From contig JAJZKL010000025.1 of NCBI GenBank assembly GCA_021804185.1, positions 1 through 8,238 of the forward strand: a stretch of 8,238 nt of DNA, given 5' to 3'. The position numbers were made by a program, and so were the translations under genes. The notes beneath the pieces are model-generated. The model searched no databases. It was not told where the DNA came from and saw nothing but the letters and a program-made list of their open reading frames with translations. The DNA comes from Thermoplasmata archaeon (GTDB taxonomy: Archaea; Thermoplasmatota; Thermoplasmata; Thermoplasmatales; Thermoplasmataceae). The first letter of the stretch is position 1, and each line of letters begins with the position of its first letter. Shown piece after piece: positions 1 through 6,034 of the stretch.

Positions 1-186
1 CAGCGAAAGTGAAGGATCAGGATTGTTCAGATACTCCTCTGTTACCGATCTTACAGCTTCCATCTCAGATGCAGACGGTTTCCTTTCCTCCATTGAGTAG
101 GATACCATCCCCTCTTCATCGGAGTATATTGTAACATTGATAAGGCCCTCCTCAAGGGCATAGCTTTCTATGATCTTTCCTGTAAT
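1..186 (-). CDS. Second FlaI/TadA-like secretion ATPase, N-terminal fragment (runs off the left edge)
   Basis: An open frame of 62 codons runs from just after the stop of the platform gene at 187 to the window edge. I infer an ATPase of the type II/IV secretion family because its start aligns with the N-terminal domain of the ATPase at 3417-1921. It has a K-I-I-E-S-Y...E-G-L-I-N-V-T-I block against I-T-I-E-K-Y...S-G-L-T-E-V-E-I. A Y-S-M-E-E-R-K-P-S-A-S-E segment then fits the family pattern Y-x-x-x-E-P-x-x-S-x-x-E, followed by a helix. Walker motifs would lie outside the window. No ATG, GTG or TTG precedes the conserved block; the first ATG (108-106) would delete it. The likely start is ATT at 186-184, directly after the TGA, with a strong Shine-Dalgarno eight bases upstream. 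It appears to be the fourth gene of the operon. Family is fairly sure; start codon is not. Confidence 0.65.
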   Translation of the reverse strand, partial: MTGKIIESYALEEGLINVTIYSDEEGMVSYSMEERKPSASEMEAVRSVTEEYLNNPDPSLSL

Positions 187-1011
187 TCAGATCGCCCCCA
201 CAAGCGCTATTATAATGGAAGAAACAAGTATCATGAACCCCATCTCCAGTGTACCGGAAATAGGGTTCCTGTCCTTCACTATGCCTATGGTTACACCTAT
301 TCCCACAGCTTCAACGTAAATTCCGATGTCAAATATCCTCTCAAGTATGGATGCCCCGGAGGAGTGAAATGCCAGTGATCCCGTACTGCTGAGCCTTATT
401 GCCTCGAAGAACCTCACATCAATTATCATTATGACAATGAAGAAAACGGCGTACGATATTATGAGGATCAGGCTGTAGTTTTTCATCACGGCTTCCCGTT
501 CCTCATTGAGCAGCTCCAGCTGTGAACTGAAGTGTGATATCATGGAGATAACATCCGCAGTGTTGCTTCCGGATTCTCCTGCTTTTCTCAGTATGACGCC
601 TATTCTCTGTATATCCCTAACACCTATTTCGTTACCAAAGGTTTCAAGGGCCTCCTCAACCGGTATTCCGGACTTTATGATCCTGGCCAGTTTTCTGATC
701 TCCGGATTTAGAGATCCATAATCGTTGGTTGATACCATGCGGACAGCTTCAGACAGAGGCACTCCATAGAGTGTGTATTCAGAAAGGTCTCGCAGAAATT
801 CGGGGAGATTCCTCCTGGCGCTACGTATCTGGCTAAGCCTGAAATGCCTGATTGTTCCTGCAGGTATCAATATCAGTGAGACGGCAAAGGGCAGAGTGAA
901 ATAGAGAACATCTGATGTCCTCTCAAACCTTGCTGAAATTGCGGTGAAAAGAATAGCTACTACAAATGCGCCCGCAATTGAAACTGCGGCAATCAGGTTT
1001 TCTCGCCTCAT
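187..1011 (-). CDS. FlaJ/TadC-like membrane platform protein, second half (T2SSF family)
   Basis: This 274-residue integral membrane protein would form part of the inner-membrane platform that couples the cytoplasmic ATPase to assembly of a type IV filament or secretion pseudopilus. Two transmembrane helices (about 7-26 and 36-56) precede a soluble helical T2SSF domain (about 65-175) that includes L-P-E-F-L-R-D-L-S-E, then an S-G-I-P-V-E-E-A-L stretch and a K-A-G-E-S-G turn. Further membrane segments follow at about 179-198, 228-246 and 254-272. The last pair, with G-I-V-K-D-R-N-P-I-S-G-T between them, resembles the C-terminal end of FlaJ. The start ATG overlaps the previous stop (ATGA) and has a GAGGTG ribosome site five bases upstream. 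The length is about half of a classical archaeal FlaJ, so it corresponds to TadC or the second FlaJ module. The family is secure; the system type is not. Confidence 0.85.
   Translation of the reverse strand: MRRENLIAAVSIAGAFVVAILFTAISARFERTSDVLYFTLPFAVSLILIPAGTIRHFRLSQIRSARRNLPEFLRDLSEYTLYGVPLSEAVRMVSTNDYGSLNPEIRKLARIIKSGIPVEEALETFGNEIGVRDIQRIGVILRKAGESGSNTADVISMISHFSSQLELLNEEREAVMKNYSLILIISYAVFFIVIMIIDVRFFEAIRLSSTGSLAFHSSGASILERIFDIGIYVEAVGIGVTIGIVKDRNPISGTLEMGFMILVSSIIIALVGAI
190..199 (-). promoter_or_regulatory. Shine-Dalgarno for the second ATPase, supporting an ATT start
   Basis: On the minus strand the bases read GGGGGCGATC. Against the canonical archaeal GGAGGTGATC (complement of the 16S rRNA 3' end) this gives eight Watson-Crick pairs, one G-U pair and one mismatch. 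The GGGGG core ends eight bases before the ATT at 186-184, a normal spacing. It lies inside the last codons of the preceding gene, as expected for coupled translation. The 16S end of this organism is assumed, not seen. Confidence 0.5.
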
Positions 1012-1928
1012 ATCTCCACCTCACCAACTGTGCTGCTGAAGAAGTAGGCAAAAACACCCAGGATGGCAGGTATCATAAGGGCAACGGTGAATATTAGTAT
1101 GGTAATGTATCCAGACGGAGGAACAGGGGACAGGAATGCCACAACTCCAACAATTATTAAAAATATAAGGGGAAACGCTACCCCCACTGTGACAAAGGCC
1201 TCCGCAAGAATCCCGAGGGACTCCGAGTTCTGCCTTATGCGTGATCTTGTCTCCTCCTGGTACTGCTCTGCCTTTGACGTAAAGTATGACTTGAGATCTC
1301 CTCCGGAGTTGACGCTTGTTGTTATTCCCTGAAGGAAATCTGCAAAGCTCTGGCTTGGAGAGTATCTCGCAGCTTCCCTTATTGCACTGATTATGTCCTC
1401 CCCAAACACAGAAGAACGTATCCATATGCTCCTGGCTTCCCTGCTTATCTCCCCATACTGCCTGCTCTGGCCAAGATCCCTGAAAATTATGTCCACTGGA
1501 ATGTCCGCTGACGCCATGGTGGCAAAATACCCTGCGGCCGTTGTGATTATGGAATCGATTCTTCTTTTCCTGGTCCTGACAAGATTTGTAGGCATTTCCA
1601 GCATAATGGCAACGAAGGCAATCACGACAAGAAAACCAAGCGATGCAGCAAGAAATGCGAGATCCGGCATTATCCTTATGATGACACCGATGACCGCCAG
1701 AACGGCAGCAACAAGTATAATGGAAGAGAAGATGCTCTGGGAATAGAATTCTACGCCACTCATGCCAAGTTTTGCCCTCCGCAGGTCACGATCGATTTTC
1801 TCTGTCCTGATATACCTGGAAACGTACTTGCCGAATATTCTTACTGAAAGTCTCCTGTAGTACGGAACACGGAACTCTCCATCGTCCCGTGATGAAATGG
1901 TGGAGATGGTCTTCTTCAGGTCAACCAT
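1008..1928 (-). CDS. FlaJ/TadB-like membrane platform protein, first half (T2SSF family)
   Basis: This 306-residue membrane protein is the partner of the T2SSF protein encoded next. It has a cytoplasmic N-terminal region of about 65 residues rich in Arg/Lys, two transmembrane helices (about 66-84 and 89-110), a soluble T2SSF domain (about 122-240) and two more helices (about 241-264 and 275-298). Family hallmarks seen are A-G-Y-F-A-T-M-A-S-A-D-I-P, Y-G-E-I-S-R-E-A-R, F-A-D-F-L-Q-G-I, the turn S-V-N-S-G-G-D-L-K-S-Y, and L-G-I-L-A-E-A-F-V. These match the N-terminal half of archaeal FlaJ. Its start overlaps the ATPase gene by eight bases and its stop overlaps the next start by four, so the platform is made from two chains instead of one FlaJ. 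Confident on family, less on which filament it serves. Confidence 0.88.
   Translation of the reverse strand: MVDLKKTISTISSRDDGEFRVPYYRRLSVRIFGKYVSRYIRTEKIDRDLRRAKLGMSGVEFYSQSIFSSIILVAAVLAVIGVIIRIMPDLAFLAASLGFLVVIAFVAIMLEMPTNLVRTRKRRIDSIITTAAGYFATMASADIPVDIIFRDLGQSRQYGEISREARSIWIRSSVFGEDIISAIREAARYSPSQSFADFLQGITTSVNSGGDLKSYFTSKAEQYQEETRSRIRQNSESLGILAEAFVTVGVAFPLIFLIIVGVVAFLSPVPPSGYITILIFTVALMIPAILGVFAYFFSSTVGEVEI
1012..1022 (-). promoter_or_regulatory. Ribosome binding site of the second platform gene
   Basis: The minus strand reads GAGGTG followed by five bases and the ATG at 1011. It fixes the start at the ATGA overlap with the upstream gene and supports coupled translation within the operon. 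Confidence 0.7.
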
Positions 1929-3417
1929 GGTTCACCCTTCCTTTCCTGATGTAACTTGTGATGGCCCTGGAAGTCCTATCCTGGTCAGCCCCAAGTTCAG
2001 CCAGTTCATCCAGCACTCTTGATCGGGCCTTTGCCTCACTTAGTACGTCACCAAAGGAAAGCCCTTTCTGCTCCGCAAGTCTTGTGAAAAGCACACTGTT
2101 TCCGGTGAAGACGGAAGTGTCGGAAGCGGAATCATAGTAAAATGCCCTGTTGTATGTGAATTCTCCGCTGGCAGGTTCAATTCCAGTGATCTCATCGATT
2201 TCAGTTATTCTTCGGACACGCTTTTCACCGCGCTTTACGAAGTTAACAAAAATCACTATGTTAAGGTATGATATCATGAGTTTCGGGACGTTCATTGGCT
2301 CGTTTTCCAGTCTGTTCATAAGTGAGTGCATGGAATCCGCATGAATTGTTGAGTACGTTGTATGGCCTGTCGCCATTGCCTGGAATAATGCGTAAACCTC
2401 CTTCCCCCTGACCTCCCCGACCACTATGTAGGTTGGCCTCTGCCTCATGGCTACCTTAACTAGGTCAAACAGTCCGAAAGTTGAGATTCCTTCACGACCC
2501 TTTCTCTGCAGCTCTCTGGTTTCCGCCGGAACCCAGTTTTCGTGGGACAGGTTGAGTTCCCGTGTTTCTTCAATGCTGAATATTTTCGTATTCTCCGGCG
2601 CGAACATAAGTATGGAGTTCAGTGTTGATGTTTTACCCGATCCCGGAACGCCAACTATGAGGGCGGAATTCAGGTTTTCCACCATTAACCATAGGTAGGA
2701 AAGCATGAAAGAATCCGCCGTGCCAGTCCTGATCAGTTCTGTTGGAGTGAAAGGGCTCTCCCTGAACAGCCTTATTGTGAAGGCCGGACCCCTGTCAGAA
2801 ACCTCTCTGGAATAGATGGCTTCAACTCTGTGTCCGTCCCGTGTAATTCCGTCAAGGAGGGGCGAACTGATTGAGACGGGCTTCCCGCAGAGTTGGGCAA
2901 GTCGTATGATAAACGAAGAAAGATCAATATCGGATCCGAAGGACACATTTGTCATTATTGATCCATAGACCTTGTGGAAGACATATACCGGGAGACCAGG
3001 TCCGTTGCATGAAATATCCTCAACGTTTCTGTCCCTCACAATTGGATCGATTACGCCATATCCGTTGAAGTCCCTATTCAGGTAATACTCATATGTCTGT
3101 TTTACCATCCCGGAAAGCCACGGCATCCTCTCCCTTATGAAAGACTGTATAAGCTTTTCCATGTCAGGTGCGTTTTTCCTGGATGATCCGGCAAGATCAG
3201 GGATAAAGCTCGATATCATTTCCTTCAGTTTCTGTATTTCGTTAAACTGTGACTTTGAAACATCAGGTTCCCTCACCAGATACATAGTCTCAGACGTATC
3301 CGGTAACTTTACTATTTCAACTTCTGTTAAACCAGATTGAATCTGGTACTTCTCTATTGTGATGTTAGGCCCGTGCCATTCCTGGTTCCCTTCAGAGGGA
3401 GATCTTCCCGAATCCAT
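1921..3417 (-). CDS. FlaI/TadA-like type II/IV secretion ATPase
   Basis: This 498-residue cytoplasmic hexameric ATPase powers assembly of an archaeal type IV filament (pilus or archaellum class) or secretion. An N-terminal domain (about 20-115) leads to the family signature around 119-148 (G-Y-G-V-I-D-P...V-E-D-I-S-C-N-G-P-G-L-P-V-Y-V). The RecA-like core shows Walker A G-V-P-G-S-G-K-T-S at 256-264, an Asp box I-E-E-T-R-E-L at 282-288, Walker B with V-V-G-E-V-R-G at 332-338, and a His box G-H-T-T-Y-S-T-I-H-A-D at 351-361. All catalytic motifs are intact. ATG at 3417 is the first usable start after an in-frame TAA at 3441-3439. A TATA box lies about 34 bases upstream and there is no Shine-Dalgarno, so the mRNA is probably nearly leaderless. 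It heads the operon with the two platform genes and the second ATPase. No flagellin or pilin gene is visible, so I give no gene symbol. Confidence 0.92.
   Translation of the reverse strand: MDSGRSPSEGNQEWHGPNITIEKYQIQSGLTEVEIVKLPDTSETMYLVREPDVSKSQFNEIQKLKEMISSFIPDLAGSSRKNAPDMEKLIQSFIRERMPWLSGMVKQTYEYYLNRDFNGYGVIDPIVRDRNVEDISCNGPGLPVYVFHKVYGSIMTNVSFGSDIDLSSFIIRLAQLCGKPVSISSPLLDGITRDGHRVEAIYSREVSDRGPAFTIRLFRESPFTPTELIRTGTADSFMLSYLWLMVENLNSALIVGVPGSGKTSTLNSILMFAPENTKIFSIEETRELNLSHENWVPAETRELQRKGREGISTFGLFDLVKVAMRQRPTYIVVGEVRGKEVYALFQAMATGHTTYSTIHADSMHSLMNRLENEPMNVPKLMISYLNIVIFVNFVKRGEKRVRRITEIDEITGIEPASGEFTYNRAFYYDSASDTSVFTGNSVLFTRLAEQKGLSFGDVLSEAKARSRVLDELAELGADQDRTSRAITSYIRKGRVNHG
1932..1937 (-). 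promoter_or_regulatory. Ribosome binding site of the first platform gene
   Basis: The minus strand reads GGGTGA, of which GGTGA matches the archaeal GGAGGTGATC consensus, three bases before the ATG at 1928. It lies inside the end of the ATPase gene and supports the overlapping start. Confidence 0.5.
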
Positions 3418-3446
3418 GGATTTGCAGGGATCAAAGCGTTATGTAT

Positions 3447-3456
3447 CTATAAAAAT
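3447..3456 (-). promoter_or_regulatory. TATA box for the secretion operon
   Basis: The minus strand reads TTTTTATAG, centred about 34 bases before the ATG at 3417. With the usual archaeal spacing of about 25-27 bases, transcription would start some 7-9 bases before the ATG. No ribosome site fits in that leader. Confidence 0.6.
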
Positions 3457-3517
3457 TATCAGTGTTGCACTGGCAGAATGAAATAATTTCACATGACGGT
3501 CTGGGCATGGTGTATTA

Positions 3518-3525
3518 TTTATATG
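3518..3525 (+). promoter_or_regulatory. TATA box for the aldo/keto reductase
   Basis: TTTATATG is centred about 24 bases before the ATG at 3545, which predicts a leaderless transcript starting at or next to the ATG. The box and that of the divergent operon are about 65 bases apart, so the two promoters share one short region. Confidence 0.65.
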
Positions 3526-3544
3526 GTGGCTCAGATACGTCATT

Positions 3545-4441
3545 ATGGAGAGGGTTAGGTTTGCAGCCTCTGATGCCATGATAAGCCCGGTGGGAGTTGG
3601 CACTTACTACGATTTTCGCTGGATCGTTCCTGCCAGGCTCTTTGGAATCATGTCAGGAAGAGAGAGACGCATAGCAGCCATAAAGGCAGCCATAGAGTCA
3701 GGAATCAATCTCATAGATACCGCGGAAATATACCAGAGTGAACCGCTCGTTGCTGAAGCCATTAAGGATACGCCAAGGGAGGATCTGTTCCTGGCCACAA
3801 AAGTATGGCCAGGAAATTTCTCATACGATAAACTCATAAGATCATGCGAGAGAAGCCTCAAAAAGCTCAAAACAGGCTATATTGACCTCTACCAGATGCA
3901 TTTTCCGTCCAGGAGCACTTCCAAGATCCAGGAAGGGCTAAGGGCCATGGAGCATCTTGTGGATCAGGGAAAGATACGTTACATAGGAATAAGCAATTTC
4001 AGCCTTGAGCAGACAAAAATGGTTGTTCAAAGTCTTAAGAAGCACCCTCTGAGTTCAACGCAGATGAATTTCAGCGTCGCACACAGGAATATCGAGAAAG
4101 ACATAATTCCATTCTGCAGGGAAAACAGGATATCTATCCTGGCATACTTTCCCCTGGCCCATGGAAAGCTGACAGCAGAATCAGCTCTTGGATCGAAGGT
4201 CTTGAAGGAAATTGAGAAGAATCATGGTAAAAAGAGCATAACCCAGATTGCACTAAACTGGTTCATTAGCAAATACGACTTCGTCTTTCCCATACCAAGA
4301 GCATCTAACCCAGATCACGTAAGGGAAAATGCAGGGGCCATGGGATGGCGCATGACCCCCGATGAGATTGCACTCTTGGAATCATCAGTAAGCGGAGATT
4401 CAGGTCCGTCATCTCCAGTTGACCCTTCAAGGAAAACATGA
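3545..4441 (+). CDS. Aldo/keto reductase family oxidoreductase
   Basis: This 298-residue cytosolic (beta/alpha)8-barrel enzyme should reduce aldehydes or ketones with NAD(P)H; the substrate cannot be told from sequence. The catalytic tetrad of the family is complete: Asp58 and Tyr63 in L-I-D-T-A-E-I-Y, Lys86 in A-T-K-V-W, and His119 in Y-Q-M-H-F. Other family marks are the Y-I-D-L-Y stretch (112-116), I-G-I-S-N-F (147-152) and the cofactor-binding I-P-R-A-S-N-P-D-H-V-R-E-N near 250-262. The loop after Tyr63 is shorter than the common Y-G-x-G-x-S-E form and reads Y-Q-S-E-P. Full length for the family, with a Ser/Pro-rich tail. The start is fixed by a TATA box about 24 bases upstream, implying leaderless translation. 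It is transcribed away from the secretion operon and appears to stand alone. Confidence 0.93.
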   Translation: MERVRFAASDAMISPVGVGTYYDFRWIVPARLFGIMSGRERRIAAIKAAIESGINLIDTAEIYQSEPLVAEAIKDTPREDLFLATKVWPGNFSYDKLIRSCERSLKKLKTGYIDLYQMHFPSRSTSKIQEGLRAMEHLVDQGKIRYIGISNFSLEQTKMVVQSLKKHPLSSTQMNFSVAHRNIEKDIIPFCRENRISILAYFPLAHGKLTAESALGSKVLKEIEKNHGKKSITQIALNWFISKYDFVFPIPRASNPDHVRENAGAMGWRMTPDEIALLESSVSGDSGPSSPVDPSRKT

Positions 4442-4477
4442 ATTCTTTTGTGCATGCATCGATGGCATACGATAATG

Positions 4478-4483
4478 TTTATA
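4478..4483 (+). promoter_or_regulatory. TATA box for tRNA-Ala
   Basis: TTTATA lies 46-51 bases before the mature tRNA 5' end. Normal archaeal spacing would start the precursor around 4506-4508 with a 5' leader of about 20 bases, to be removed by RNase P. Confidence 0.55.
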
Positions 4484-4528
4484 GGCATTTCTTCAATCAG
4501 GAGTGAACCTAAACCCAACAGGATGAAT

Positions 4529-4600
4529 GGGCCGGTAGATCAGAGGTAGATCGCTTCCTTGGCATGGAAGAGGCCAGGGGTTCAAATCCCCTCCGGTCCA
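4529..4600 (+). tRNA. tRNA-Ala (anticodon GGC)
   Basis: The 72 bases fold into a complete cloverleaf. The acceptor stem GGGCCGG pairs with CCGGTCC. The D stem is GATC/GATC. The anticodon stem CTTCC/GGAAG closes loop TTGGCAT with anticodon GGC, reading GCC and GCU. There is a five-base variable loop, and the T stem AGGGG/CCCCT closes loop TTCAAAT. The G3-U70 wobble pair, the main alanine identity element, is present and supports the anticodon assignment. The discriminator is A. No CCA is encoded after it, so the tail must be added by the CCA enzyme. No intron is present. A short T-run (4620-4623) may serve as terminator. Confidence 0.96.
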
Positions 4601-4968
4601 TACCGTGCGATCCCGAATCTTTTCGTACTTCGAACAAAACAGGTCACACACTTCTTACATTAGGATTATCGTTTCTTGCCTGTTCATATCTTGCATCCAC
4701 TCGGAAAATTACAGCTTTTGCATTAGGTATTTATCCATAATTCTCCCCTTGTGAATCGGCATAGGAAATGATTTTGCAGAATGAGAATAAATAACCGGAG
4801 CCATCCGGTTTTACTTCGCCCCTGGTACGGAATTCTGGAGTAAGGATTTAACCTTCTGGATTATCTCACCTCCTTACCATACGCATCCAAGGAAAACGAA
4901 TGAGAGACTTCTTTCACTGCCCTCTTGCATTTCCTGATGCTTCAGCTCTAAAAGTTTTTCTCACATTC
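4601..4968. other. Gene-free AT-rich stretch downstream of tRNA-Ala
   Basis: I found no convincing coding frame here. The region holds a T-run just after the tRNA (4620-4623), an inverted repeat at 4793-4810, and a T-rich tract at 4955-4959 that could end transcription of the small minus-strand ORF next door on either strand. I see no transposase remnant and no duplicated tRNA end. Confidence 0.6.
4793..4810. terminator. Inverted repeat followed by T-run; possible terminator hairpin
   Basis: AACCGGA and TCCGGTT form a perfect 7-bp stem around a GCCA loop, followed on the plus strand by two more T residues (TTTT in all including the stem end). On the minus strand the stem is followed by ATTTATT. 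It lies between a plus-strand tRNA gene and a minus-strand ORF, so it could end either transcript. Hairpin terminators are not the rule in archaea, so function is uncertain. Confidence 0.35.
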
Positions 4969-5205
4969 TTATCCCTGGTTTATTTTATTGACAACTTTAG
5001 ATTTGCCTATTATTCTTGCTGCTTCTTCATGAGGTTTCCATGATTCGTCCCACCATATGATAAGAAAATCAATTTTATTGATTCTATTGCTTGTTTCGAT
5101 TATTAATGACGACCCATCAAGGGAACCATAGGATATGCTATGAATTTCTTCTGCTTCGTTTATCCGAATACTCCATCTGTCTAATTCAGGGTCTAAGAAA
5201 GGCAT
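4969..5205 (-). CDS. Hypothetical protein, 78 residues
   Basis: I do not recognise this protein. It is acidic to neutral, with alternating strand-like stretches (W-S-I-R-I, S-L-I-I-E-T, I-D-F-L-I-I-W-W) and a helical, Lys-rich C-terminus, and has no signal peptide or membrane helix. The start ATG at 5205 follows an in-frame TAA at 5220-5218. No good ribosome site or TATA box was found. Base composition is low in GC; 5041-5100 inside it counts 18 G/C of 60, against 35 of 60 at 2401-2460 in the secretion operon. It lies downstream of the 175-residue ORF on the same strand. It may be a real small gene, or the surviving end of a decayed one. Confidence 0.4.
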   Translation of the reverse strand: MPFLDPELDRWSIRINEAEEIHSISYGSLDGSSLIIETSNRINKIDFLIIWWDESWKPHEEAARIIGKSKVVNKINQG

Positions 5206-5217
5206 CGAATGGGTAAA

Positions 5218-5358
5218 TTAGATTTGGGATAATTCTTCAATTCTTTCTAACCAGCTTACTCCTAGGTCCTGCTGTGCAGCAAGATAGTCGCGGGTAGCAG
5301 GGTCTACGAACACAACTTCTTTTACTCCAGTACAGAGAGTTTTGATTGCAATGCTCTT
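5218..5358 (-). other. Short open frame overlapping the end of the 175-residue gene; possible remnant or frameshifted tail
   Basis: The frame is open from a TGA at 5361-5359 to a TAA at 5220-5218 and translates into protein-like sequence ending V-F-V-D-P-A-T-R-D-Y-L-A-A-Q-Q-D-L-G, then an amphipathic helix. A GTG at 5313 could start a 31-residue peptide, with GGAG a few bases upstream, spanning the stop region of the 175-residue gene. The frame differs from that gene and is the same as the 78-residue ORF that follows. It could be a tiny overlapping gene, the true C-terminus of the upstream gene after a frameshift, or debris. I cannot tell which. Confidence 0.25.
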
Positions 5359-5849
5359 TCAAGCGTGCTTCTGTAATTGGTGAATGTCTGCTGATCCAGC
5401 TTGGAAGTCTTCTCATAGTTGTTGTGCATAAGTTTGAACTCTTCCTTTCCCTTTGCCGTATTGAATGTCAAGGAAGGAAGCTCAAGATGTCGGCCCTGCT
5501 TAAGAATTACCCTGCTGATATCGTCATATTTAATCTCTCGGTAATTCGGCGGTTTTTTGGAGATCTGTTCCTCGAAATTTTTTTCCACATCCTTACCTGC
5601 TGAAATTGCCTCTGAAATTATCTGCATATGGATTGCTTTAGAGGCCCTAAGATCCTCGTAGCTCTGTACCGCACCTATTGGAGCCATTGTTAAGGGATCA
5701 CTCCTGAGATATTCCAGGACTTCGGATCTGATGTCCCTTTTGTTTAGAACATCAAAGATGAACATTTCATTTTCTGTGAATATCAGATGATGTACATTGG
5801 TTATCTTAGATTTCTGCCACGCATTATCTATTGATCCAATTATATTCAT
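5322..5849 (-). CDS. Hypothetical protein, 175 residues, possible PH-like domain
   Basis: I do not recognise this gene by name. The N-terminal part (about 16-35, V-H-H-L-I-F-T-E-N-E-M-F-I-F-D-V) looks like the first two strands of a bacterial/archaeal PH-like domain. A helical insertion follows (about 58-100). The rest (about 103-170) returns to strands, I-K-Y-D-D-I-S-R-V-I-L-K-Q-G then L-T-F-N-T, and ends in a C-terminal helix, T-F-T-N-Y-R-S-T-L-E-R-A-L. That order of strands, insertion, strands and capping helix recalls PH-like proteins of unknown function, but it is pattern inference only. It is cytosolic: no signal or membrane segment. The ATG at 5849 has an AT-rich TATA-like box 28 bases upstream and no ribosome site, so it is probably leaderless. 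Its end overlaps another short open frame, which raises the possibility of a frameshift. Confidence 0.6.
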   Translation of the reverse strand: MNIIGSIDNAWQKSKITNVHHLIFTENEMFIFDVLNKRDIRSEVLEYLRSDPLTMAPIGAVQSYEDLRASKAIHMQIISEAISAGKDVEKNFEEQISKKPPNYREIKYDDISRVILKQGRHLELPSLTFNTAKGKEEFKLMHNNYEKTSKLDQQTFTNYRSTLERALQSKLSVLE

Positions 5850-5870
5850 TATTTTACATATTGTGCCAAG

Positions 5871-5883
5871 ATTAATATTTTTA
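5871..5883 (-). promoter_or_regulatory. TATA-like box for the 175-residue gene
   Basis: The minus strand reads TAAAAATATTAAT, centred about 28 bases before the ATG at 5849, which suits a leaderless start. The match to TTTATA is loose. Confidence 0.35.
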
Positions 5884-5909
5884 CCTTGGAAGCATCAATT
5901 TAGAAGCCA

Positions 5910-5925
5910 TGACAGATAGCTGTCA
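5910..5925. repeat. Perfect inverted repeat TGACAG-N4-CTGTCA in a divergent intergenic region
   Basis: Two 6-base arms are separated by ATAG, making a 16-base dyad between the divergent genes at 5849 (minus) and 6035 (plus). It is just upstream of the TATA-like box of the minus-strand gene, so it could be an operator for a dimeric regulator. The function is inferred only from symmetry and place. Confidence 0.35.
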
Positions 5926-6034
5926 CTGCGTCAGTTGACAAAAAATCGTTGCAATATCATTGGCAGCATTCCAACAACTATACAATTTGCACTCAGCTAA
6001 ACCTTAATCAGGATCCATAAGATAGGGAACTGAA

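Noticed and set aside
187..189. TGA of the platform gene as a reassigned or recoded codon
   Set aside because: Several other genes here (first ATPase, first platform gene, reductase, repeat protein) end naturally in TGA, so UGA is a normal stop; the ribosome site and ATT give a simpler explanation than recoding, though rare read-through is not excluded.
1021..1425. 134-residue minus-strand ORF
   Set aside because: It is a shadow in another frame of the first platform gene, whose T2SSF motifs and overlaps are clear; the translation is rich in Cys and Trp without any pattern.
4451..4458. TGCATGCA palindrome after the reductase
   Set aside because: Eight bases is too short to mean much, and no partner or spacing to a promoter supports a site.
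4315..4518. 67-residue minus-strand ORF
   Set aside because: It is antisense to the conserved end of the reductase and overlaps the tRNA promoter; no ribosome site or family features.
4576..4600. tRNA 3' end as an integration (att) site
   Set aside because: No second copy of the T-arm to acceptor sequence was found in the window; TCAAATCCC matches around 7094 and 8115 are short and lie within the surface-protein gene.
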